From positions 1 to 12,214 of the forward strand of contig JAHFBQ010000047.1 in assembly GCA_023249935.1 (NCBI GenBank): 12,214 bases of DNA. The letters are read 5' to 3'. Below are positions 1-6,987 of the stretch, one piece after another (positions within the stretch are counted from its first letter, which is position 1; each line of letters starts with the position of its first letter). The notes below the pieces were generated by a model, which made no database searches, was not told the origin of the DNA, and saw nothing but the letters and a program-made list of their open reading frames with translations. This DNA comes from a bacterium (GTDB lineage: Bacteria; Babelota; Babeliae; Babelales; RVW-14). The position numbers and the translations under genes are program-made.

Positions 1-656
1 CTGGGAAAACAACGCTACTTAGAACTATCATTGGCCTTGCACCAAATCCACAAGCATCGTCAACAGAGAATAACGTTGAATGGAATGGCCAAGTAATCAA
101 CCAACTGCCAGCTCATCAGCGCATCGCTCAAGGAATCGCCTATCTTCCACAAACCTCTGCCCTGTTTGGCGAACTGAGTGTTCATGAAAATTTGTTGCTT
201 GTTTTTGAGTGCCACCATCATTGGCGTCGCCGCACAAAAGAAGAATTCGAGACTCAGCTCACCTACTGGCTTGAGCAAACAGATCTCATCAAAACGCTTA
301 AGCAATCCGCAGCTTCCCTTTCTGGTGGCCAGAAACGCAAGCTAGAGCTGGTACGTTCTATCTTGATGCACCCACGATTACTCATTTGCGATGAACCTTT
401 TGCCGGCGTTGATCCTAAATCTATCTATGAATTAAAAAAATTTTTTTCTATGCTGTCTTCACAAGGTATGGGCATCGTGATCTCTGACCACCACGTGGAC
501 CAATTGCTATCGATTGCTCATTACGTGTATGTCATTCTACAAGGTGCCGTTATCACCTCAGGAACACCACAAGAGATACTCAATGATAGACAAACACGTG
601 AGCATTACCTTGGATCACAGTTCCATAAAGAGATGAGTGAGAAATTCTCGGGTTAG
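1..656 (+). CDS. lptB: Lipopolysaccharide export ABC transporter ATP-binding protein LptB (5'-truncated by window edge)
   Basis: This is the cytoplasmic ATPase of the Lpt machine, which works with LptF/LptG to extract lipopolysaccharide from the inner membrane. The frame is open from the first full codon at 3, which is already inside the Walker A loop (GKTTLLRT), so about 40 N-terminal residues are missing; 217 are visible. Further motifs in order are the Q-loop (YLPQ, Gln codon 150-152), the signature LSGGQ (318-332), Walker B ending in Asp-Glu (390-395) followed by PFAGVDP, and the H-loop SDHH (His 489-491). The wording YLPQ..LF..LSV..NL, DEPFAGVDP and the tail GTPQEIL..REHYLG..F is characteristic of LptB rather than of LivG/LivF-type ATPases. 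The gene runs directly towards hpf, 25 bases downstream, as in many proteobacteria. It implies a Gram-negative envelope. Confidence 0.93.
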   Translation, partial: GKTTLLRTIIGLAPNPQASSTENNVEWNGQVINQLPAHQRIAQGIAYLPQTSALFGELSVHENLLLVFECHHHWRRRTKEEFETQLTYWLEQTDLIKTLKQSAASLSGGQKRKLELVRSILMHPRLLICDEPFAGVDPKSIYELKKFFSMLSSQGMGIVISDHHVDQLLSIAHYVYVILQGAVITSGTPQEILNDRQTREHYLGSQFHKEMSEKFSG

Positions 657-670
657 TTAATCAAACGGTG

Positions 671-675
671 AAAGG
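671..675 (+). promoter_or_regulatory. Ribosome binding site that fixes the hpf start
   Basis: AAAGG lies 6 bases before the ATG at 682. An in-frame TTG at 676 touches the motif directly and would leave no spacer, so the ATG at 682 is preferred. Confidence 0.6.
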
Positions 676-681
676 TTGCAC

Positions 682-1056
682 ATGAAGACGAAAATTTCTT
701 TTCATAACATGCCACACTCAGACCCCCTAGAAAAACATACTGCTCAGAAACTTGAGAAGATTCGTGCTTTTGTTAATGACTCACTGCAGCCTTTTCATAT
801 CGAAGTTTGGCTAAAGGCAAATAAATTACATCCACATCATGCAGTAGAAATTCATTTAAAAACACCACGATTTGATTTAAACGCACATCAAGAAGGCACC
901 GATATGTACGTTGTTGTTGATCAGGCAATTGATAAGGTTGTCTCACAGCTCATCAAAGAAAAAGAAAAGATGCGCGACAAACACCACAAAGTTGAAAACG
1001 AGAAAAGCAAATTTTTACATTCACCTCAAACATCTGAAGATGAGGATGAAGAGTAG
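682..1056 (+). CDS. hpf: Ribosome hibernation promoting factor, short HPF type with acidic tail
   Basis: HPF/YfiA proteins bind the 30S decoding channel and silence ribosomes in stationary phase or starvation. The protein has 124 residues from the ATG at 682. The diagnostic stretch is residues 68-92, where A-H-Q-E-G-T-D-M-Y is followed by VVVDQAIDKVVSQLIK, matching the family pattern A.EG.DMY.AID...DKL..QL.K. The N-terminal beta strand and the first helix (PLEKHTAQKLEKI) are also in place. The usual short HPF is about 95 residues; here a charged extension of about 25 residues follows and ends in EDEDEE. It is too short to be the C-terminal dimerisation domain of long HPF. The gene sits 25 bases after lptB and before a terminator, so the two are probably cotranscribed. 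The extension's role is unknown. Confidence 0.9.
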   Translation: MKTKISFHNMPHSDPLEKHTAQKLEKIRAFVNDSLQPFHIEVWLKANKLHPHHAVEIHLKTPRFDLNAHQEGTDMYVVVDQAIDKVVSQLIKEKEKMRDKHHKVENEKSKFLHSPQTSEDEDEE

Positions 1057-1093
1057 AAACTTATACTGAGCTAAAAATTTTCTCAAACGTTGC

Positions 1094-1133
1094 AGCCCCG
1101 CATGAGCAAAAATCACGCGGGGCTTTCTTTTTT
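1094..1133 (+). terminator. Intrinsic terminator of the lptB-hpf unit
   Basis: An 8-bp GC-rich stem (AGCCCCGC at 1094-1101 with GCGGGGCT at 1117-1124) is followed by a T-rich run, TTCTTTTTT, to 1133. Inside the loop a further TGA/TCA pairing (1103-1105 with 1113-1115) can extend the hairpin past one mismatch. It lies 38 bases after the hpf stop. Confidence 0.88.
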
Positions 1134-1198
1134 CTAGCGCTGAAATATTATTGCAACATGTGATACTCAAATAAAGTCAACGCATAGGAATTGCTCAC

Positions 1199-1825
1199 AT
1201 GAAAAAATTGAATTCAATCCCGCTACTCATAATCTTTGTCGTTGGAACTGGACCTATGACTCTGACTGCAGCAAACAGCAACCTCGGAAGCCCACATACC
1301 CTATCAAGAAACCCTAGCATGCTCCTCAAATTGAATCCAATCCCCAGCTTTGCAAGCAGCAGCCTTGGAGCTACTTATAACTCCACATCGAGATATCGTT
1401 TTTGTGGTTTAACCGATGATGAGGCTCTCGAAGTGATTGCAGATGATACAGCAAAAGATAATCATGAAATCGAGCAACGCAAAGCTGTAATCACTCAATT
1501 TATTAGCACCTTATTTACACCAGAAGATGTAACACTCGAAAAAGCTATAACTTACCTTGCTAGCGGCGATTGGGCATTTTTCAACTTAATGATAAAGCGC
1601 AGCGGGATTTGCGATGATTATACTGAAGAAAAAATTATCATCATCTTTGACCGAATAGTAATGGCCGCGCACAATCTACGGCTTGAGAAAACAAGAAAAA
1701 ACAAAGACCTAGCTGAGCGTTTAGCAGCGCAAAATAAAATTTTAGAAAGTACTCAAAGAGCTCGTTCAGCTGGCTTTAAACCACGTCCAATTTGTGCACA
1801 ACCCCGCACCGTAAAATTTACTTAA
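1199..1825 (+). CDS. Exported protein of unknown function
   Basis: I do not recognise this 208-residue protein. It starts at an ATG with AGGA 9 bases upstream. The first 25 residues form a classic signal peptide: MKKL, a hydrophobic core (IPLLIIFVVGTG) and a small-residue cleavage zone near TAA/N. The next 45 residues are rich in Ser, Asn and Pro and look unstructured. From about residue 70 a mostly helical domain begins (FCGLTDDEALEVIADD and onward), containing two Cys. Residues 155-195 are Lys/Arg/Glu-rich and could form a coiled coil, ending in a basic tail with one further Cys. It is flanked by the hpf terminator and a second small exported protein whose leader is similar. Periplasmic or secreted location is inferred; whether it acts on a host cannot be told from the sequence. 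Confidence 0.72.
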   Translation: MKKLNSIPLLIIFVVGTGPMTLTAANSNLGSPHTLSRNPSMLLKLNPIPSFASSSLGATYNSTSRYRFCGLTDDEALEVIADDTAKDNHEIEQRKAVITQFISTLFTPEDVTLEKAITYLASGDWAFFNLMIKRSGICDDYTEEKIIIIFDRIVMAAHNLRLEKTRKNKDLAERLAAQNKILESTQRARSAGFKPRPICAQPRTVKFT

Positions 1826-1895
1826 AAAGATCTACTTTTCTACATGATCTCCACTTTCGCGTAAATTTTCAGTTGATAAATATTCAATTCTGTAA

Positions 1896-1912
1896 TACGA
1901 TCACGGATCGTA
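1896..1912. promoter_or_regulatory. Perfect 7-bp dyad, possible operator or small hairpin
   Basis: TACGATC, a 3-base spacer (ACG) and GATCGTA form a perfect inverted repeat in the 132-base gap between the two small exported genes, 45 bases before the ATG at 1958. There is no T-run after it, so it is not an intrinsic terminator. A regulator site or an mRNA leader hairpin are both possible. The rest of this gap (1826-1957) is AT-rich with no convincing promoter. Confidence 0.35.
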
Positions 1913-1957
1913 CATTAATAATTATTTCAGCTTAAAGCTATTATCTCGGGGGTTTTT

Positions 1958-2386
1958 ATGAAAAAGTTATCTCAAATTTTTGCACTCGTTACGTTTGTTA
2001 TGGGAATGGGAACTATAGCATCTGCAAATCCTGGCGAACGCTTTATAGATGCTGCAATGTCAGAACGGTGGGATGACGTTTACAAACAACTAGATTGTCC
2101 AAACTTCCAAGCCCACATTGCAGCTAAAAATAGTAATCTCGAATCTCGCGATCCCAAGAAGTATCACTGCAGCTTATTTTTTACGCTTCAACTCGCTGCA
2201 TTTCAAGGGAACACAGAATCGGTAACTACATTATTAGCTCACCACCTTGCCAAAAACCATATTACAGATAACGAATTACACCTATTATTGGGGCGAGTAA
2301 ACAATCCCACCATGCAAACGATCATTCTTGACGAGCTAAAACGCCGAAATCCTAAGGCTAGCTGTTCTTCTTGCTGGTGCTGCTAG
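1958..2386 (+). CDS. Small exported protein with ankyrin-like helix pair and Cys-rich C-terminus
   Basis: This 142-residue protein starts at an ATG preceded by GGGGG with a 5-base spacer. Residues 1-23 are a signal peptide (MKKL, hydrophobic core, GTIASA) with likely cleavage after ASA. The mature part opens with a helix (GERFIDAAMSERWDDVYKQL) typical of the cap before ankyrin repeats, and residues around 77-93 (LQLAAFQGNTESVTTLLA) read like the helix-turn-helix core of one ankyrin repeat. A following stretch ending in ILDELKRR could be a degenerate second unit. The chain ends in SCSSCWCC, with Cys at 136, 139, 141 and 142, which could form disulfides or bind metal. Neither the fold nor the function is established; ankyrin-like is a pattern judgement from one repeat. 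A strong terminator follows at 2401. Confidence 0.72.
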   Translation: MKKLSQIFALVTFVMGMGTIASANPGERFIDAAMSERWDDVYKQLDCPNFQAHIAAKNSNLESRDPKKYHCSLFFTLQLAAFQGNTESVTTLLAHHLAKNHITDNELHLLLGRVNNPTMQTIILDELKRRNPKASCSSCWCC

Positions 2387-2400
2387 TAAAAACAAAGTTC

Positions 2401-2435
2401 AAAAGGGGCCACGTATTAAAACGTGGCCCCTTTTT
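2401..2435. terminator. Strong hairpin terminator between convergent genes
   Basis: A perfect 14-bp stem (2401-2414 with 2421-2434) encloses a 6-base loop ATTAAA. The plus strand ends in five T and the minus strand in four T, so it can stop transcription of both the exported protein ending at 2386 and the minus-strand gene ending at 2440. Confidence 0.9.
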
Positions 2436-2439
2436 CATG

Positions 2440-3450
2440 TCAGCTATAAAAAAGCAAAATGCCCTTAAGAACTAATGGCAGCGCCATGACAATACATATC
2501 CCCCCAAGCAGCAACAAGCTTTTTGTCTTAAACGTTTTTGGCTTCTCATGCTGTGTTACCACGATGTAGCAGCCAAGCACTAGAAAATAGCCACCAAGCA
2601 GTATTGAAGCAACTGCGCTAGAAACAACGGCAGCAATGAGATAGATCAATGCTGGCGGGAGCAGCGCAAATATCGTGTGTGCAAAAGTTACAGGGTAGTA
2701 ACGACCAAGCCGTGGGTGAGAGCGCATTAAAAAGCGCATCAATAGAAGCAGTGAAACCAATCCAAAAACTATACTCATAAAAAGCGACGCACAAGCTTTT
2801 TGTATCCGTTCAACCAAATCACCAAGTTGTGTATAAAATTTCTCACCACGAATCAGATAGGTGATCTCATCATCAGGAACGAAGGCCTTTGCCTTCGCCA
2901 CGGAAGAATCCACTACAACCCCAGGAATTGTCGTTGTCATTGATAAGGCTAAGCCAAGAATCGCATCTTTTTTTGTATCCCCAGCTTCTTTTGCTCGATC
3001 AACCAGCTTAACAACTTCCGTATGAGCCTTGTGCTTTTGTACATCAGTAAACACAACATACGACACCATCACGGTTGCTTGTTCAAGCTGCTCAACAAGC
3101 GCAGCATCTTCAACCCCAGGACTATCAAAGGTAAGCTCTATATCAAATGAACCAGCAAACACCCGCTTTGTTTGATGAAACTGCACAATATATTCAGATG
3201 TTGATGCAACTGACGCCTTCCACGAACGCAAAACAATAGTTGGATTACTTGAAGAGAACCGAAACATTTCCCGATATGCCCATCTTTCTCCCCTGGAGAG
3301 ATCAACCTTGAGCATAATTTTTTTTGTTTTTGCTATGTCACTGACATCGTTCAGTACAACAAACTCCAAGGCCTTTAGAGATGTAGAAAAAGCAGCGCCC
3401 ATCAATAACAAAACAACTACAAAAACAAGCTTAACGCTACGCCACATCAT
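2440..3450 (-). CDS. Exported/membrane protein of unknown function with N-terminal ectodomain and C-terminal transmembrane bundle
   Basis: I do not recognise this family. From the ATG at 3450 it has 336 residues. Residues 1 to about 27 form a signal peptide or anchor (WRSVKLVFVVVLLLMGAAF, then SLKA). About 195 residues of soluble, beta-rich sequence follow, with a few charged turns and no obvious catalytic motif, and then four or five hydrophobic segments, from ACASLFMSIVFGLVSLLLL to LLLLGGICIVMALPLVL near the end. The architecture is secreted N-domain plus C-terminal membrane bundle. A GTG at 3459 would add three residues, but AAGGTG (3464-3459 on this strand) overlaps it and sits 8 bases before the ATG at 3450, so the ATG is preferred; a second ATG at 3447 is possible. 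It is transcribed divergently from the phosphatase pair, and the 100-base gap between them shows no clear promoter. Confidence 0.75.
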   Translation of the reverse strand: MMWRSVKLVFVVVLLLMGAAFSTSLKALEFVVLNDVSDIAKTKKIMLKVDLSRGERWAYREMFRFSSSNPTIVLRSWKASVASTSEYIVQFHQTKRVFAGSFDIELTFDSPGVEDAALVEQLEQATVMVSYVVFTDVQKHKAHTEVVKLVDRAKEAGDTKKDAILGLALSMTTTIPGVVVDSSVAKAKAFVPDDEITYLIRGEKFYTQLGDLVERIQKACASLFMSIVFGLVSLLLLMRFLMRSHPRLGRYYPVTFAHTIFALLPPALIYLIAAVVSSAVASILLGGYFLVLGCYIVVTQHEKPKTFKTKSLLLLGGICIVMALPLVLKGILLFYS

Positions 3451-3550
3451 TTTCGACACACCTTAGTCATAATCTTTTTTTTTGTTCCTCATCTTGCATA
3501 ACCTTAGACGATATCAGACCAATTTTTTAACCGGCACATAAGGAAGTAGC

Positions 3551-5191
3551 ATGAATATCAAAGGCCTTCTTCTTTTGCTCCTCTGCGGTACCATAAGCGC
3601 CAATATACCCAAAGAACCCAACGTTGTAATTGTTTTCGTTATTGACCAATTCCCTTTTTACTACCTCACACGACATCAACATAACTTTAAGCACCGGGGC
3701 TTTAATCGCTTCATTAAAGAAGGCGTCTTTTACACCAAGGCATACCACGCACACGGTGTCCCTGAAACTACCCCTGGCCACGCAAGCCTAAGTAGCGGTG
3801 TATTACCAGCCCAACATGGCGCCACAAGTAACCGATGGTTTAAAGACAACAAGACCATAGAGTTTGGCACCGACACAGACAAAAAAGCTGCTCAAATTAA
3901 TGCTCCCGCTACAGCAACCGGTTATTCTCCACATCACCTCAATGTTGATACAATATCTGACCAAATGGGCATACACCAGGCAACAAAGCATGTATACAAA
4001 GCATATTCTGTTAGTATTAAGCCAAGGTCTGCTATTGCTACAGCAGGACAACGCATACCGGCTTTTTGGTTTAATGATTTTCAAGGTGGATTTACCTCAA
4101 GTCGCCACTACATGCGAGAGTTACCAGACTGGGTTAAGAATTTTAATACACAATCGGGGATCAGAAAACTCAAAAAAACGTCTTGGCCTCTTTGCTTTGA
4201 TCGTAATCATGACGCCTATGACTACCCTTTAATCAATAATTATGATTTTGCCGCGCTGCCATATCGACTTGCTGGCAACACAGACATCCTTATCGATCGC
4301 AGCTCCGAAGATCCTTATGTTAATTTTTTACGCACACCAGCAGCAAATCAGCTTCTATTAGATTTTGCAACAACCTGTCTAAAACAGTCATACAAAAAAG
4401 CTCCCAATGAAAAAGTCCTACTCTGGGTGTGTCTTAGTCCTCTAGATTTGGTAGGACATATGTACGGACCAGACAGCCTCGAAGTTATTGATTTTGTACA
4501 CCACATAGATAAACAACTTGATACGTGCATGACCAATATTGAAGCATCATTGGGAGAGCAAAATGTTGCTTTCGTACTCACCTCAGACCATGGCGTTCAA
4601 TCGATGCAAGAAATTTCGCAACTGCGCGGCATTAAGGAAGCCCGCCGCATCATAGCAAATGATCTTATGAAGAAGATAAATGATCGTATTGAACAAGAAT
4701 TTGGTGTAAGCGGTTTCTTAGGAAAATTTGAATCAACTTATTTTGTATATGACGAATCAGCAGCAGAAGAACTAGAAAGTGCCGGCCTACTTGAAAGCGC
4801 TGAGCGCATGACCAAGGCCATGTTAAAAGCTGAGCCCGGCATAAAACAGGCGTGGACATTCGATGAACTCAAACAAATTCCATGCGAACCATTCAGTCAA
4901 GAACAATTCTATAAAAATCATCTTATTCACGGCAGATTGGGAAATATCATTGTACAACCAAAGCCTTACTGCCTTCTTACTAATTACTCTACAGGATGCT
5001 CCCACAGCACTCCCTATGAATATGATACACACGTCCCACTCGGTTTTTATCAAAAAGGTGTAGCGGCAAAGAAGATTCGCAAATCAGTTCTTGCTGCTCA
5101 GCTTGCACCAACCATAGCACAAATGCTTAATATCCCTGCCCCGTCCGCATCGCTCATAGATCCACTACCTCATATGCTCGTTCAGGAATAA
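3551..5191 (+). CDS. Exported PafA-like alkaline phosphatase superfamily enzyme, complete metal site
   Basis: A 546-residue predicted periplasmic or secreted phosphatase (EC 3.1.3.1 type) releasing phosphate from organic monoesters. Residues 1-17 are a signal peptide (poly-Leu core, TISA/N). Collinear with PafA, it has Asp32 in VIDQ, Thr73 in the ETTPGHAS nucleophile motif, Asn94 in HGATSNRW, Lys157 and Arg159 in SIKPRSA (phosphate contacts), Asp299 and His303 in DLVGHMYGP, Asp346 and His347 in TSDHG, and His494 in YDTHVPL. All six expected zinc ligands are therefore present, as is the lid-like segment FTSSRHYMRELPDWVKNFN. AAGGA lies 6 bases before the ATG. The next gene, a paralogue, begins 3 bases after this stop. 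A phosphodiesterase of the same superfamily is the main alternative, but the K.R pair favours monoester hydrolysis. Confidence 0.88.
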   Translation: MNIKGLLLLLLCGTISANIPKEPNVVIVFVIDQFPFYYLTRHQHNFKHRGFNRFIKEGVFYTKAYHAHGVPETTPGHASLSSGVLPAQHGATSNRWFKDNKTIEFGTDTDKKAAQINAPATATGYSPHHLNVDTISDQMGIHQATKHVYKAYSVSIKPRSAIATAGQRIPAFWFNDFQGGFTSSRHYMRELPDWVKNFNTQSGIRKLKKTSWPLCFDRNHDAYDYPLINNYDFAALPYRLAGNTDILIDRSSEDPYVNFLRTPAANQLLLDFATTCLKQSYKKAPNEKVLLWVCLSPLDLVGHMYGPDSLEVIDFVHHIDKQLDTCMTNIEASLGEQNVAFVLTSDHGVQSMQEISQLRGIKEARRIIANDLMKKINDRIEQEFGVSGFLGKFESTYFVYDESAAEELESAGLLESAERMTKAMLKAEPGIKQAWTFDELKQIPCEPFSQEQFYKNHLIHGRLGNIIVQPKPYCLLTNYSTGCSHSTPYEYDTHVPLGFYQKGVAAKKIRKSVLAAQLAPTIAQMLNIPAPSASLIDPLPHMLVQE

Positions 5192-5194
5192 GTA

Positions 5195-6844
5195 ATGATA
5201 AGACGCATTGCTTTTGCAATACTCCTCTTATCTTACAGCTCCACACAAGGCCGCTCTCTCAAAAAAGCCCCACAATACATTATCCCAATCGTTATTGATC
5301 AGGGAGCGTTTCACTACTGGACACGTTTTAGTAATCATTTTCAACACGGCTTCAAGCGCTTTGCTGACCACGGCGTTGTTTTTACCAATGCACATCACCC
5401 TCATGCAGCACCGGTCACCGCAACTGGTCATGCCACTCTCAGCACTGGCAGCATAGCAGCAAAGCATGGCATCATCATGAACACCTGGTACAACGCAGAT
5501 GGTGAACTTACAACAAGCGTTGAGGATGATCGAGGCAAGGCTCATGTTTTACCCGCACATGGCACTTGCGATTGTTATGCTTCATCTAAAGCCATCATGG
5601 TACCAAGCATCTCAGATATTGTAGTACAAGCATCATCGCAAGATCGCCCTTATCATGCCTTTGGCATCTCATACAAAGATCGCGCCGCTATCGGCATGGC
5701 CGGACACACAGGCAAAGCAATTTGGTTTGATGAACACCAACAAGCATTCACGAGTAATCACGACTACTTTGATAAGCTACCAACATGGGTCCACACTTTT
5801 AACCATTCTTTATTAGCAAAAATTGAGCTGGCACGAACATGGAAACTATTTTTTCAACCTTCGCACAAGGTATACAGCAACTATGCAAAGGAAATTTATC
5901 ACTTAAGCACAGTCCCAGAATCCATCGCAGACACCGTACTTGGAGTTATTGGCGATTGGAAAAAAATAACCGGTAAGAAGAATTTCATGCTCACCCCCCA
6001 GTCTAATCATATCCTATTCGATCTAGCTCTAGCAGCGCTGAACAACATCACAGAGCAAGGCACAACTAACGACCGCGTCCTCATGTGGATCTCTCTCTCA
6101 AGCTTGGACAAAGTTGGCCACATGTACGGTCCAAATAGCGTAGAAACAATCGACACACTCATGCATCTAGATAAAATGATTGGTGACTTCATGACCGAAG
6201 TTGAAACACGATTCGGAAAAGACAAAGCAATGTTCATCCTCACGGCAGATCACGGGGTATCACCAATTCCAGAAAATATGGTTCAAGAAAACTACCGCCC
6301 AGCAAGGCGCATCATTATGCATAGAGTTATTTCTGCACTCAATATCGCCATTGAGAAAAAATTCGGCATCAGCAATCTTTTTTTTGGATTCAAAACCAAT
6401 CAACTTTTTTGGGATGAAAAAAAGCTAGCCACTATCTCAGATGCTACCCACGCCAAAATCACAAAGTTTACAAAAAAATATTTGTACACCTTGGATGGTA
6501 TCAAAAAAGTATGGACTTTCAATGAACTCAACAATACACACCCATTACCTAATTCCATTAAAGCTATGTTTAAAAATCAGCTATACAAGGGACGCAGCGG
6601 CGCATTTTTTTTACTAGGCAAACCTTTTGTTATGCTCACCAATTATGATAAAGGCTCATGCCACCGCACACCCTATAACCACGACACACAAGTACTTATG
6701 ATGGTTATGTATGCCAACAAACTCACGCCGCGCACAATAAAAAATAAAGTTTTAACAACACAGGTAGCCCCACTGATTGCTAAGATTTGGGGTCTTACAC
6801 CGCACAAAGATATGTCTGAAAAGCCTCTGCCAAAGATTGCCTAG
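5195..6844 (+). CDS. Exported PafA-like alkaline phosphatase paralogue with one zinc ligand replaced
   Basis: A 549-residue tandem paralogue of the preceding enzyme, with AGGA (5184-5187) inside the upstream gene's last codons as its ribosome binding site. The N-terminal about 20 residues form a signal peptide (RRIAFAILLLSYSSTQG). Motifs stay collinear: Asp35 in VIDQ, Thr75 in PVTATGHAT, Asn96 in HGIIMNTW, Lys161 and Arg163 in SYKDRAA, Asp305 and His309 in DKVGHMYGP, Asp352 and His353 in TADHG. In the last motif the sequence reads HDTQVLMM where the neighbour has YDTHVPLG, so the expected zinc-binding His is Gln499 (CAA) and the following Pro is also gone. The frame is intact over its full length, so this is not a plain pseudogene. 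It may be a weaker, altered-specificity or binding-only enzyme; this is inference from family knowledge of PafA. Confidence 0.85.
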   Translation: MIRRIAFAILLLSYSSTQGRSLKKAPQYIIPIVIDQGAFHYWTRFSNHFQHGFKRFADHGVVFTNAHHPHAAPVTATGHATLSTGSIAAKHGIIMNTWYNADGELTTSVEDDRGKAHVLPAHGTCDCYASSKAIMVPSISDIVVQASSQDRPYHAFGISYKDRAAIGMAGHTGKAIWFDEHQQAFTSNHDYFDKLPTWVHTFNHSLLAKIELARTWKLFFQPSHKVYSNYAKEIYHLSTVPESIADTVLGVIGDWKKITGKKNFMLTPQSNHILFDLALAALNNITEQGTTNDRVLMWISLSSLDKVGHMYGPNSVETIDTLMHLDKMIGDFMTEVETRFGKDKAMFILTADHGVSPIPENMVQENYRPARRIIMHRVISALNIAIEKKFGISNLFFGFKTNQLFWDEKKLATISDATHAKITKFTKKYLYTLDGIKKVWTFNELNNTHPLPNSIKAMFKNQLYKGRSGAFFLLGKPFVMLTNYDKGSCHRTPYNHDTQVLMMVMYANKLTPRTIKNKVLTTQVAPLIAKIWGLTPHKDMSEKPLPKIA

Positions 6845-6856
6845 AAATGCTTGATG

Positions 6857-6881
6857 GATCCCGGGTGTGACCCGGGATGAC
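6857..6881. repeat. REP-like GC palindrome, copy 1
   Basis: A perfect 9-bp inverted repeat (ATCCCGGGT 6858-6866, ACCCGGGAT 6870-6878, loop GTG) follows the phosphatase stop by 13 bases. No T-run follows, so it is not a standard terminator. The form GATCCCGG, 6-7 bases, CCGGGAYGAC is shared with the copy at 12095-12119 read on the other strand, and resembles the dispersed palindromic elements common in intracellular bacteria. Confidence 0.65.
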
Positions 6882-6904
6882 AAAGAGAAGCTAGTCCTTT
6901 ACAG

Positions 6905-6965
6905 GCGGTCAAAAATTATTAAAGCTAGAAGACATACTCCAAAAAAACCTCCAAATAATGACCGC
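6905..6965. repeat. Bulged inverted repeat in the leader of the MATE transporter gene
   Basis: GCGGTC (6905-6910) pairs with GACCGC (6960-6965), and after a 4-base A bulge ATTATT (6915-6920) pairs with AATAAT (6954-6959), giving 12 bp around a 33-base loop. It ends 9 bases before the ribosome binding site of the transporter. It could be an mRNA leader structure or the remnant of an inserted element. Confidence 0.4.
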
Positions 6966-6974
6966 ATAGGTTGT

Positions 6975-6980
6975 GAGAGG
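6975..6980 (+). promoter_or_regulatory. Ribosome binding site that fixes the MATE transporter start
   Basis: GAGAGG sits 7 bases before the ATG at 6988. An in-frame GTG at 6973 overlaps this motif and would have no binding site of its own, so the longer form is rejected. Confidence 0.7.
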
Positions 6981-6987
6981 AATTGCA

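Noticed and set aside
3460..3550. Divergent promoter region between the orphan membrane protein and the phosphatases
   Set aside because: A promoter is expected here, but no pair of -35 and -10 boxes with proper spacing stands out on either strand.
3527..4859. Long open frames on the minus strand and in other frames within the phosphatase genes
   Set aside because: They lie inside two well-supported enzymes with full motif sets and have no ribosome binding sites or family features.
6857..6881. Reading the GC palindrome as the terminator of the phosphatase genes
   Set aside because: The stem is strong, but CAAAGAG follows it instead of a T-run, and the element has a relative at 12095-12119 with the same flanks.
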